Shown: one piece after another, positions 46,973-59,585 of the stretch
Layout of the letters: each line of letters begins with the position of its first letter
How positions within the stretch are numbered: position 1 is the first letter of the stretch
Source: Glandiceps talaboti
Lineage: Eukaryota > Hemichordata > Enteropneusta > Spengelidae
Length of the DNA: 64,000 nt
Direction: 5' to 3'
NCBI RefSeq assembly: GCF_964340395.1
Contig: NC_135557.1
Span: 20,353,725-20,417,724 of the forward strand
The notes under the pieces: model-generated
Told to the model about the DNA's origin: nothing
The model's input: the letters and a program-made list of their open reading frames with translations, nothing else
Databases searched by the model: none
Position numbers and translations under genes: made by a program

Positions 46973-47333
46973 TATAATAAATATTATATGCAAATATATT
47001 GGATTCACATCTGTCAGCATATTCTAATGATGAAGAAACAGACATTTCCACCAGAAAACAAGGACTTGGCCTCTGAGTGTATACTATAATAACTAGCAGT
47101 TTCAAACATCTGTTGTATACTGCCCTCTTAGGCCATTTTCCTGGATACGTTTGTTTTCCATGTTTTCAGCATTGTAATGGGACGTGCCGGTGATTTTTTC
47201 ATGATCATACGTCTACTTTCAAGTTGAACTGTAAAGGAACACAAGGAGATAGAATGTTTGCTTAACATAGTTGAATAATTTGTGAAAATAGTCTTCCTGA
47301 AATAATAAAGGACATTGCAATCGAGTAACAGGC

Positions 47334-47584
47334 AGTCAATTTATTTCTTAATTTCAGCTACTGACAAAACAAACACAGTGGTAGTAAGCATAGGAACGAT
47401 TTGGCTTATTCGTTGAGAAGCGATCATTTTATCACATGTTGACCTTGAATTTGACCTTTGTGCACCCATAACCCCCCCCCCCCCCCTTCTTAATTATCGG
47501 GGAGGACTTGAGTGGCGGACTTGTATTTGTTTGTCAGAGAAATGCTCTGGCCGATTTGAAAGAAGTACCCCAATTCAAACCAGT
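47334..47584. repeat. Local duplication, copy 2 (~251 bp)
   Basis: Partner of 45674-45925, differing by scattered substitutions and C-run length. Confidence 0.92.
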
Positions 47585-47714
47585 AGTAACATCTTGTGCT
47601 AGTAATAACATCAATGGCAGTGTTCCTAGATCCTATCAGAAATATAGAATTGATATAAATTATATCTAACAGACTGAGTCATAACATAGAATACCATATA
47701 TGATTAGTAAGAAC

Positions 47715-47857
47715 TTACAGCGTGTTCCAGGTTATAGTCACCCTCAGCATTGTGGGAGGGTTATTTTATCGGGAGCTCCAGATTAGGTATTACGATAACC
47801 ACAGAAAATCCCATAGTCCTTTGCGTCTGAGCATGCTCAGTCTGGCTTGCAAGTTCC
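47715..47857. mobile_element. MITE family C, partial copy
   Basis: Matches the right half of 14060-14310: ctccagattaggtattacga, aatcccatagtcctttgcgt and cttgcaagttcc. The left terminal repeat is absent. Confidence 0.75.
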
Positions 47858-49734
47858 TGTTACCTTAGTAAAAGTGTAGAATGTGGAGTTTCTTATTGGT
47901 TTCGTATGTTTCGTATCAAGCAGAGACAGTAAACACTAATATGAAACTGGTTGTATACGTTTACATGTAGAAAACACATTGAACCTCTTTAAACTAAAGT
48001 TAATCTTAGCGAGAAATTGCAATTTTGTTATCATGTACAGTTTTCTTATCGATTACTGTATGGTTATATCAAACAGAGCGAGTGAATGGCAATCTGCAAT
48101 TTACGTGCAGTAATCGAAAGTTCTTGTTCATATGCGCACAGTGCGCGCACAGCACAAGTTAACACTGTATTTCAAAAGTCAAGCATTCTGTGCCATGACA
48201 TATTGTAGGTCATATTTGTAAGTATCGTGATATAAAAAAACACGAAGATATTCAGTTATTCATTTATTCATCACAAGACTTCGTAGAGCTTCGTCACAGA
48301 GTTCAAGTGGGGTCATGATGGCCTAACAGTTAACTGATTGGTTGCTGGCTTGTTAATACTGAAAACCTGTTCAGTCTGCTGATGCCATAAATTCCAAGCG
48401 ATGTCAATTTTATTATGTACTGCTAAGATTTAGTATCAGAACTACACTTCAAGCGTCACAGGGACAAATTTCCCCCAAAAATGTTCTTAAAATCTCTCCA
48501 CAAATTTGGCCATATGAAGACTGGTTCCTTCCTTATGAAATAGTGAAAGGAATTCAGGGGTGGGGGTCAGGGGGTCGCCGTCTTTTCTTTCAAAGAAACA
48601 TACACTTGTATTTTCCCATAGAATAACACATTTTTAAGCGGCCATATTGGATTCTAAAATGACTAAATTTTGATAACATTTTGGCGGTGACCCCTGACCC
48701 TGATTTCTTTTTAATTAATTGAGACTACTTTTGAGTTTTCTTTACCAAAATAACACCAAAAGTTGAGAGAGTTGACTTCTGAGGTGTATTATACGAATTA
48801 CTCATTATACATACATTGGTACTTGGTTTCTTTCAATTGATGTATTCAAACTTCTTTTTCCGGTTTAAAGGTGATTCAAAATGCTCACATTCACTATCGC
48901 TAATTTGCTAGACAACATGTTTGTGAAACGCATTCTGGTTTAAAAACTTTTAAAAAGCGTCTGCAAACACCTTAAAATGACCCTTTTTCAGTCAGTTCCC
49001 TTTGGATTTACTTCGAGAGTTTTCGGGTATTTCCGATTAATTTTGATAAAAATAACAATGTATATATTACGATATTGCTAGCTATGGTAAAATGTCATCT
49101 GTACCAAACGATCAGTCTAAGTTCATAAATTAAACGTCATTTTGCACCAAGAATTCCTTCCCTTTGAGCGTGAATATAACTAGTACTGGTTTAATAGAGG
49201 GGGCTGGGAGGGGTAATTAAGGGAGCAAGTCATGTACGGACTTTATTCCCGTTAGTGAACGTGATGGGGGACGTAATGTTATCAACTTCCAAGAATTTGG
49301 GATAATTGTCTGAAGTCACGCATGCGTACTTCCGAAAACACTGATGAAACTTAGCCATGGAAAGCTTTACTGAGCTTCTAGTATTTCATCATTTCATTGA
49401 AGGTAATAGACACTTAGGATTCATAAATATTCATTATGTACCTAATGCACAGACATTTCTGCTCACTCCCATGCAATGCCGGTGGCCCACAGAAAAGATC
49501 CCATGAGAGACAACTTCGATTCTAATTGATGTTTCTTTGAAATCGCTGGTAATGTAATGTACACCATTATATGACTCTTCAGAACCCAAAGGTTTTTTTC
49601 ATCGACAAATCCCCCTTTAATATTGTGATAACATCATGCGGTCAGATCGGGTCACATGATTGGGGGTAATATCTTTATTCAGCGCGAAGCAATGATATGA
49701 TGTCGTGGCTTATTTTTAGTAAATTTTTTCAAAC

Positions 49735-49735
<1 letters not shown>

Positions 49736-49765
<30 letters not shown>

Positions 49766-49782
49766 CACTCCCTCCCTCCCTC

Positions 49783-49837
<55 letters not shown>

Positions 49838-49880
49838 TCCACCCCTCTCTCCCTCCCTCCCCACCCCCTTCTCTCTCTTT
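49736..49880. repeat. (CTGT)n and pyrimidine-rich tract
   Basis: CTGT runs at 49736-49763 and 49782-49833, with CCCT/CTCC-rich sequence between and after. Confidence 0.94.
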
Positions 49881-50800
49881 CTCTCGTTCACAGAATAGTC
49901 CTTCACCTCTGGTGTCGAGTCTAGGTTAAATCAGCATCACGGTACACAAAATGTTGCCCATATTGGTCGGTAAGCAGTGGTACGACTTTTGTATAGAACC
50001 ATGTATTCAATCCAAACGTCATGTTCTAACACTTCAACACCTTTGTTCTCTCCACTCCAAAACACGTAGTCTACAAGCACTCTCTCACTCTTGTCTCACG
50101 TGACAGTCGCACATCGTTATCCCAAGTAGCCAATGTGTATGAAACTAGTGTTCAAATTAAACAAAGCCCTGTCACTATTTTCTCTTGTTTTCGTATTTTT
50201 TTTCTGCCATATAGGCAACGGATTAAAAAAAGGTTGAACATTGTTCTGGGCTTTTTTAAAAAGTTTTTATCTAGTGTATGATATGAACCGGAAATGACGT
50301 TTTCATTTTAATCCCTTAGACACGTGACAATAATACTGAGAGACTACGTTATTTTGGCGAACCAATATATATAATAAGATAACTGATAAATTGCGATTAT
50401 TATAAATATTGCAGCAAAACGAAAAAAATATGTACCAAAATTTTACTGTGAAAGGCAAATTTAGATAACGGTCACATGATTTAGCTGGGAATTAGGTGAA
50501 GTGTTTTAGCACAGGTGCGATACGAGACACTATTTTCCCATGGAATAGAACGGCTGTGAAGTAGACAAACACTGCCTTACATTAAACTTGCAGTCAACCG
50601 GAAGACCTGGCCACGATTTGTAAAGGCAGTGTTTTCATAGGAAGGTAACTAGTATTACCGTGAATCTTTCTTTGAATTTCATATCAACGACTTAACTGAA
50701 CTTTACATCTGTCTTCACTACAGTTTTCTCGTGGGACAGTTGTATTATAGGAAGGGTGAATACTGTCTATACTACCCATAGGCTTACCATTCTACATATA

Positions 50801-50931
50801 CAACGAGTAACACTGAAGTAAAGCAATTTCTCTACGTGCTAAACTCGTTTATAGCATTCATAATACAACGAGTAACACTGAAGTAAAGCAATTTCTCTAT
50901 GTGCTAAACTCGTTTATAGCATTCATATCAA
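50801..50931. repeat. 65-bp direct duplication
   Basis: The block caacgagtaacactgaagta with aagcaatttctctacgtgct and gtttatagcattca occurs at 50801 and 50866. Parts return inverted near 51008-51060 (gaatgctataaacg and gctttactttgg). Confidence 0.85.
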
Positions 50932-51714
50932 GTTTATTTACAAGCCTAGCATGAGGCCTTTGTAATATGGTCAATTAGCAAATGAAACAGTATACTTTTA
51001 CACTTGGTATGAATGCTATAAACGATTGTGGTAATACAGGCAGAAAACGCTTTACTTTGGTATTATGGGTTGTACTGTTAGGTGTGGTAGTGACGAATAG
51101 ACGTAGTACTGACACTGGAAAATATCAACACCTTCTGATTTCTTTGGGTTTTGTGTGAAAACCCAAATGTGATACATGAAATGTGGAAAATGTGATAAAT
51201 TTTACATCATAATCTTGACGTTTTGTTTACATCTTTCAAAACATACACTTTACCACAGACAATGGAATAAACTATTCCTTGTCTGTGACTTTACAAGTGA
51301 AACACTGCAAAAAATAATTATTTTCCAATGTTTTTTGAAATGGTGTATTTTTATCAGCAAATACAAAAAAATGGAAGAAAATAAAAACCCAAAATAGATC
51401 AGGTGTTGCTGTTACATTGTGCAAGAAAAACATTCTCAGGTAAAATCAAGAAAATATCTAATCAGAGGTCATCGTACAAATTTTTGATAGCGATCAAAAT
51501 GATGTAAAAATGAAGTCCTCGTAGAATCCGAAATAGCCGTTGATATAAGATGGATGTCAAACACCATGTTAACCTAAGATTTTCGAAAAACAAGATGGTG
51601 GATGGACATTTAGACTTATTGCTTTGTTTCAGAATGACCAGATACAAGCTTTCATTTTGCAAAGTTTGGAAAATAATTGAATAATTTTGATTTGCAGGTA
51701 ATTTGGTCCTCGAA

Positions 51715-51870
51715 GAAAGCTTGTATTCGTACCAAGGTGTAGAACGACTGTGTTCGTATCCAAGGTGTAGAACGACTGTTTTCGTACCAAGGTGTAGAAC
51801 GACTGTGTTCGTATCCAAGGTGTAGAACGACTGTGTTCTTACCAAGGTGTAGAACGACTCGTTTCGTACC
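51715..51870. repeat. ~28-bp minisatellite, five copies
   Basis: Units of accaaggtgtagaacgactg followed by tgttcgta or tgttcgtatc. Confidence 0.9.
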
Positions 51871-52677
51871 GATCGCCAAGCACTCATAAAATACTTAAGT
51901 ATGTTCTATTTAAAAATGTCAATGTAGGTATATGCAGTCGATAAGTAGTGTTTATACTTCACCTGAAATATAACAATCATTGTGGTATGTTTAAACAAGT
52001 AAACCCCTCAAGGCATACAACTAATATGTATGCAACGTTAAAATAAAAAAAAAGCAATTTACGTAGTTCTGAGTGAACCCTGAATTTATTGATTTTAACA
52101 TCGAATCATTCCAATTTCTGACAAATGAAATATTTCTGACTTCGGATTGTAACTAGTATATCCACTCTATTGGATTGACTACAAATTATGACTTATAAGC
52201 TTGCCTTACGAATTAATATCCGCGATTCTACCGAGTTACTAGTCCTGTGAATCAGTGTCTTCCCTACTGGTGAGTTGTTAGTTGCTATGCAATACTAGGC
52301 TGACCAATCGCCAGTTGTATACCATATTCTGACCAATCACCGGTTGTAAAGCATATGATGTTATTACCATATCTCCCCCTCTACTGTCTATGTTTTATTG
52401 TACGACAAATATGATGAAGAATTCGCACACATTTCAGACCAATTCCCCTTAATTTGACACTAGTATTTCTAGTGTCCTCGGTAGTAAGTTGAAACTAATT
52501 ATGAAATGGTATTAATCTTATGCTCAGAAAACTTAATGCATCGTTTGCTGTACTCTTAACATAACCTTAAAATGACTTGTTTTACTTTCATCAACGTTCA
52601 CCCTTTCTGCTGCTTGAAAACTGTTGTTATACTTAGCGATATAGACATTAGGACAAAATATCCTAATTAACAAGATG

Positions 52678-52929
52678 ATTATATATTGTTCCCTGGGATT
52701 TTTCTTCGTTCAGCGAAGAAGTTACGACGGACCTAAGGGGTCTTGTCAAAACGAGTCGATATAACCCTTAGATCACGTGTATTTTCCGGCTGAATGAAAG
52801 AACATTTAATAATTATGAAAAATCGTGAAAATATTGGTGATTTTGTCCGTTATGTATTTCGAGCACCACAGTACCAATGGCGTAGACAGGGGTTGTCGTG
52901 TTGTACAACGACCAGAGTATATAATATTT
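52678..52929 (+). mobile_element. MITE family A, diverged copy
   Basis: Blocks ttcttcgttcagcgaaga, acccttagatcacgtgtatt, cggctgaatgaaagaa and gaccagagtatataatattt keep the family order. Confidence 0.7.
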
Positions 52930-52989
52930 CTACTTGACTTTTACATGGCATATTATAATATCAATTATACCCCTCGCAAGACAAGTTGA

Positions 52990-53290
52990 ATGTGTGCAAA
53001 AAATGTGATATCTACCCCGATCGTTCTACGTCATGACAACGTGTGTACTCATGTCTATGTCATTGGTTCCGTGGTGCGCAAAATATGGTATATATATATA
53101 TAATGATATGGTTATTTGCTTACTTAACTCTCAGACAATATGATGGTTGTCTGAGTTCACCTGGAAAATACATGACGTTAGGGGTTTGTCTCTACTCGTC
53201 TATCGACTCGGAGTGACAAGGCACCTTAATTCACTCGTATTTTTCTTAGCTATTAAAACGAAAAATAAATCTGGGAAATAATATCTAAAT
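52990..53290 (-). mobile_element. MITE family A-like sequence, very degenerate
   Basis: The left part reads, in reverse, like the long arm (gttctacgtcatgacaac, gtctatgtcattggttcc). The right part has gagtgacaaggcaccttaat and cgtatttttcttagc, which fit less well. Low confidence. Confidence 0.4.
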
Positions 53291-53639
53291 ATATGTTTTG
53301 TTATGATGAAAACTCATTTGCTTTAAATTGTTGTAATAAATATAATGAATTGAATTAAGATGGGTGTAGGGATTTAGTACTCCTCATGCCAAGGACGGTG
53401 GCACTGAAATATCAGTGACCATATAACTAGGGTATGACCGGACCTTATCTAGGGTATGAACAGATCCTTTAACTGGGTTATGAATGTAATATAGTTCACA
53501 AACTAGGATGCCAATTTAGAATGATGGAGCTGCCTTGCGATTACATTCAAATTAAACTTCTTGAAAGAGCCCACTGAGGTGAGAAAACTAGTTGAAAATT
53601 CATGGCATGTTGCGTTCATTTACTGCTCAATTAAGTATT

Positions 53640-54250
53640 ATAATCACTCGTTCACTAGAGTATGAATAATACTCGGTAACCAGGGTGAGGATAAAATACT
53701 CGGTAACTAGGGTGTGGATAAAATATTACTCGTTAACTAAGGTGTGGATAAAATATCACGCGGGTGTCCAGGGTGTGTATATAAAATATCACTCGGTAAC
53801 TAGGGGTGGATGAACAATCACTCGGTAACTAACGTGTGGATAAAATATCACTTGATAACCAGGTGTGGATACGATAACACTTGGTAACTAGGGAGTGGAT
53901 AAAATAACACTTGTTAACCAGGTGTGGATAAAATAACACTTGGTAACTAGGGAGTGGATAAAATATCACTCGGTAAATAGGGCGTGGATAAATTATCACA
54001 CGGTAAACCAGGGTATAATTAAAATATCACTCGGTAACTAGGCGGTGTGGATAAAATAACACTTTGTAACCAGTGTGTGGATAAAATAACACTTGGTAAC
54101 TAGGGAGTGGATAAAATATCACTCGGTAAATAGGACGTGGATAAATTATCACACGGTAACCAGGGTATAGTTAGAATATCACTCGGTAACTAACGTGTGA
54201 ATAAAATATCGCTTGGTAACTAGCTGACAAATAGAATATCATTTGCTAAC
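53640..54250. repeat. ~30-bp degenerate minisatellite, about 20 copies
   Basis: Units of the type cactcggtaactagggtgtg followed by gataaaatat. Some pairs form a longer period (near 53890-53990 and 54060-54160). Confidence 0.9.
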
Positions 54251-55199
54251 TGAACGTACGTATTATGCCATTACTCACCAACTGGCATGGATTGTGAGTT
54301 CAAATAACTGGAAATCAATTACTCCAACATTGTCCTCTTTGCTGCTATGTCGAAAATTTTTTTTTTCACTTCTTAAGAAGTCCGATAAAGTTGAATTATT
54401 TTAAAATATAAAATAAAAAATTCTGACTTGTTTTCAATCTCATACGTACTTGTGTATTTATGTTACTATGACAACGTGGTTAGTTCTATGTTTAGCATAA
54501 AAATTGGCATGTCAAATCTCGGTTGTCAATCATTTCATGACGTCATCGTTATATCATATCATGCATTAAAAACATACACAAATCCAATGCTGATGTGACA
54601 TGACTTGAATTTGATTTGCATATTTTGATATACAGTGGGGTAAAATTATTATTTATTTTTTATGTATGATCGAAAGACTTCGTCTGCATAAACACTGTCA
54701 TGCCAAGTTGTCGTAAATACTTGCATGATTGTGGTAACATCATATTTTATTCAAGCTCGTTGATTGCATACTATGTGTAATGCAATATGGTACAATATAT
54801 GAATATTCATATATGGTGCAGTGTCAGGACCTTATCTAAATCGGTACAGCTTAACAATAAAATGCGGGTGCGATACGAAGTGCGGGTCAGAACACGGCTT
54901 GCAGCACAGATGTTGGCACGAGACAGAAGGACGCATTTCATCTGACATGGTTAGTTCGGTAGATACCAACAACCTTGGCATTCATAACAATAATTAAGTC
55001 TCCAAATTGTTGTTCTGCATTTTGATATCCGAATCCGTAGACAGTTTACAAGACCTCAGAGGTCTGCTACATTTAGTTTTGTCGTAAGACTCGGATCTAC
55101 GCTCGGAAGGTTGCCGAACAATAGCCGACTCTAACACAGTGCCTCATCGGGTGCGCAGCTCTGGCGAGTAATATTGCCCAGAGATAGGCAACAACACAG

Positions 55200-55222
55200 A
55201 CACAGACGCGCGCGCACGGACG

Positions 55223-55258
<36 letters not shown>

Positions 55259-55455
55259 GCCAGACATACAGACAGACGCACGCACGCACGCACGCACGCA
55301 CATACACTCATGCATGCATGCATGCATACATACATACATACATACATACATACATACATACATACATACATCGCACACAGGCAAATGCACGGATACACAC
55401 ATACATACACATATACATATACATTTTATACATACACATATACATACACATACAC
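55200..55455. repeat. Compound microsatellite (GACA)n-(GCAC)n-(CATA)n
   Basis: A GC-rich start (cgcgcgcacgg), then GACAG, CGCA, ATGC and CATA tracts. Confidence 0.93.
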
Positions 55456-56667
55456 ATCCTTATAGAGATTCTTACCACTCATATTCAAATAAGAACCTCT
55501 CATGGTTTAGGTTCGACAAACTTTTTGGTGGCGTCAGGAGAGGACGTTTGATAATAACGCAGATGTCAACTAATTGTATTGTACCTTCAAGACAGAAAAA
55601 AACCACCTTGGGCAAACTATATGAATGAAGTTTTCAACAAGTAGTAGACTGACTGACTGGAGACATATAAAAGAATAATGTCTAATGTCTCAGATCTGCA
55701 ATAAAGGTAAAACAAAGCCCGTAGTAGGCATTATAACGTTGTCCTTATTATACACACCCCCTCCCAGTCTATTCACCAAACACAGAAGTTCTAACAGAAC
55801 GTTGCTAACGAGCACCAATGAGTCCACGCAACATTTATTGTTGCAAGATTAAAAAAAAGAGTGTGATGAAGTAGCGCCGACCATATTGTCATGAATACAG
55901 ACTGTCACGTGACTAAAAAGATATAAAAGACATTAGCATATGAATACTATTGAAGATAATAGATCGCCTGACCATCTTGCATGCTAACCAGAATAAGAAC
56001 AACGTCATCACACCAAACATCGACAAATGAAATGATCGTGCGTTACCAGCTCAATACTACAACGTTTTCTCTGGAAAACTAGTGTGTGTTTACCAGTTCA
56101 ATGCTAATATATTCAACACTCTTCCTGGAAAACTATGGTGACTGTGTATATTTAATGATCGAGTGGTAAAATCCATCACCTTTTTCCTAGAAAACTACTG
56201 TACAGTGTGTCTCTGCCAACCGAATGATAAAACCCTTAACTTGAAAACTTCCATATGTATTTACTGACCAAATGGTAGAATACACGTTTTCCCTGGAAGA
56301 CCTCTGTGACTTGAAGCAATTACTGGAACAAAATAAATTATTCTGGTCCTTGCTCAAACGTACACTAACGTGATGGAAAAAATGTACGGGATTACAAACT
56401 ATACAATTGAAATCATAGACAGTGGAGCCCCTCCCCTCCGGGAGTTTCCCCTCTACTGTCTATGAGTGAACTAACTGTAAAGTACTGCACTGTGTTGTCT
56501 AGTTAGTTCGAAGTGAACGACACCCATTTTTGACAACCATATGAACTTACAGTTGTATTTGTTTTGCATATCTACCTCGGTATGTCTAGCCAACTAGTGT
56601 GTTGTTATTGCTATGGATACCAACATATATGAATGAAATTAAATAATTCATACGATATGATGTAATG

Positions 56668-56910
56668 TTATGTCATGTGTGATGTGATGTGATGTGATGT
56701 GATGTGATAATCAATTTCTCATCAATAGTATCAGTAGATGTGATGGGTAGTACATGTAGATATGATGATATATGATGTGATGTGATGTGATGTGATGTGA
56801 TGAGAAGTGATGAGAAATGGGTAATCACATCACATCACATCACATCACATCACATCACATCATATATCATTATATCTACATGTACTACCCATCACATCTA
56901 CTGATACTAT
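56668..56910. repeat. (GTGAT)n microsatellite inside a 186-bp inverted repeat
   Basis: From 56725 to 56910, atagtatcagtagatgtgat and gggtagtacatgtagatat run into (GATGT)n, then return inverted as (ACATC)n, atatctacatgtactaccca and tctactgatactat. Arms are about 75 bp; the centre is near gagaagtgatgagaaatggg. Confidence 0.88.
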
Positions 56911-58747
56911 GGATATAGACGGTCTGTCGAGTGTTACCCCCTTTGCATAGTAATTGGTCCGTGACAATAATGTGTTCACTGAGTACAGTCTTTGTAAGTA
57001 GTTATGGGAAACAGGCGGAATTGGCTTCTCATTACCAAACAGAGAGAGGCAGAGGTGAAACAGTATGAAATCGATAAAACTATGTAGGTAGCCTTGATAA
57101 TAATAAAGTTGTAAATGTGAGTAAAAAAAAACTGGCATGTTTTGTGGCTATTCTGGCTTCGGTAATCAATACAAGTATTTCAATAGAACACAACGTTTCT
57201 TTTGAGTCGGTAACTTTTACTATATAAAACACTCATTGTGCATAAAATAGCATAGGGGAATATTTATGTTCATTTATTTCCTAAGAAAGTTTAGCAGGTA
57301 AGAATGTCTTTTAATACATCCTTGACGATCTCCTTTTTTTGGCAGACGTAAAAAATGATTTATTGACAAAAAAATCAGACATTGTCTTAAATCTTATCTT
57401 GAAGTGTTAAGTGCAGTGGAGAAGTCATACGCATGCTCAGTTCAATTCCTTTGTCTCTGGTTCTAAGAATGTTTTTATTTGATGAAGCCGCAAACAAAGG
57501 ACCCGTATGCCTGTAGATGTCAAAGAACCTCTATGATGCAATGCTGACTGACAACTTTTTCAAATCATCAAACGATGTAGGATGAGTCTCGAAAATCTTC
57601 TAATCTGTCTTAAATGTTAATTTGTGGATGAAAAGTACAGTATTTGTTTGAGGTCGCCGAGACTTGGCCATGGGAACAGTAACACATTTTTCATTGCATG
57701 TTTGCATGGGATTAATGCAAGCAACGTACAATAAGGAAAGTCAGACGCTTTGTCCCATACACACGAATGAAGGCATGTCAGTGTTTGTGTGCTGCAAGCT
57801 ATATTCAGTAGATAATAGCTGTGGACTTTGAAGATAGCCGACTATCATATAAGCATCATGTCAAACTCTACACTCGCAGTAACCTCCGGGCTAAACCCTA
57901 AAACGTGTATGTATGAATAAATATCACCTGATAAAGTCTTACGCGTCCCTTGCTGCTCAGCCTAATTTCCAAGCCCAACACAAGTCTAAAAAATGTTGTA
58001 TCGAGACATGCTTAGATTTTTTTTACAATCAATGGCAATGTGTCAGATCTCCATTCGTGTTTTCTGCATAACACACCCCTATTACTAAATCCTAGAATAA
58101 AACTCATTATTTCTGAAGTGGTGGTGAAAATAACTTTATTTAGATCTTAAAAATAGACAAAGAAAAACTCCTAAATGGAGTGTATTTGTTAAATCCCACC
58201 CCTCCACCACAATCTAGTTTTGAAGGAGTCAGCAAACTAAACGATCACAATTTGAATTGAATACATATTATGCATATGCATTTCATTTACAAGTTTGGAC
58301 GATTCATTCCACTCCACTTAATTATTGTGTAAATAGTGTTAGGAAACCCACGAATATCCAACTTATAATATTGCATATGTCAGTGACACTTTAGTGTGAC
58401 ACCTTTGTTTTAAATAAAAGTAACTGCATCGTCATTCATTGAAAAGATATTAATTAATATTAATTAATATATTCCAGAGATATATTTAAGATAAATTTAT
58501 AGTAACACTAACACTGAAATACAATAACTATAAAATATGGGAAAGGAGACGACAATTAGTTGTCGTGAAACTAGTCGAGTTTCACCCCCTGTTACAATCT
58601 TATAAATTAGTATATTCTGGGCAAAGCTGATCCCTCTGTATTACACATGATTTCTCCCTAGAATACAGGCTTGGTCTTGATACAGATAAATCAGAGTTCG
58701 AATTATTCATTAAAATTAGAGTGCGAAAAAAAGTTAGTTTGATTTGT

Positions 58748-58750
<3 letters not shown>

Positions 58751-58838
<88 letters not shown>
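58751..58838. repeat. (AG)n microsatellite
   Basis: About 44 uninterrupted GA units. Confidence 0.97.
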
Positions 58839-58841
<3 letters not shown>

Positions 58842-58884
58842 ATATTAGACACATGTACCTAAATACATATAGATACACAGTTGC

Positions 58885-59300
58885 AGTTTGAGGAAGACTT
58901 TTTTTATCAAACCCACAATAAAGACAATGACGTGTGTAATGTTTATGTGATCGTAGTAACGGAAATTCGGACAATGTCGTGAATATGTATGTGATAGCAG
59001 TGGCGGGATTTGACAGACTGTGACACGTGTAATATTTGTGTGATCATAGTGGCTCGAATTGAGTGCAATTGCCATGTTTTACGTTTATGTGACAGTGGTG
59101 GCGGGAATTGAAAGACAGTGACGTGTGTGACATTTGTGTGACAGTGGTGGCGGGAATTCATCGACAATGACGTGCAAGTATGTGTATGATAGTACTATGT
59201 AGTGGCGGGAATTGACAGGCACTGACGTGTAATATTTATGTGACAGTATTGGCGGGAATTCAGAAACAATAGGTTATATATGTCTATGTGACAGTATTAG
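58885..59300. repeat. Degenerate minisatellite with gtggcgggaatt core
   Basis: About seven to eight copies of tgtgacagtggtggcgggaa, then tt, gacagtgacgtgtgtaat and attt, at 45-60 bp spacing. Confidence 0.85.
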
Positions 59301-59442
59301 ATGGAATTGATGGAATATTTGCAGCTGTGATTTCCAAATGTTACCCACACAGTAAATCAACGTTTTTCACATATATATTATATATCTGGCGGTAAAAGAA
59401 AGCTAGAAGTGTTTGCCGACAATGTGATGTTCTCATGCATGC

Positions 59443-59585
59443 CATCCATCCATCCATCCATCCATCCATCCATCCATTCAGTGCTTTGATAGAATAACAT
59501 AAGTTTTAGCAACGGCAGTGGTCAGCACCAGAGTTCGAGTTCAATAAACAAACAAACAAACAAACAAACAAACAAACAAACAAAC
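59443..59585. repeat. (CATC)n and (AAAC)n microsatellites
   Basis: CATC at about 59445-59475 and CAAA at about 59545-59584. Confidence 0.94.
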
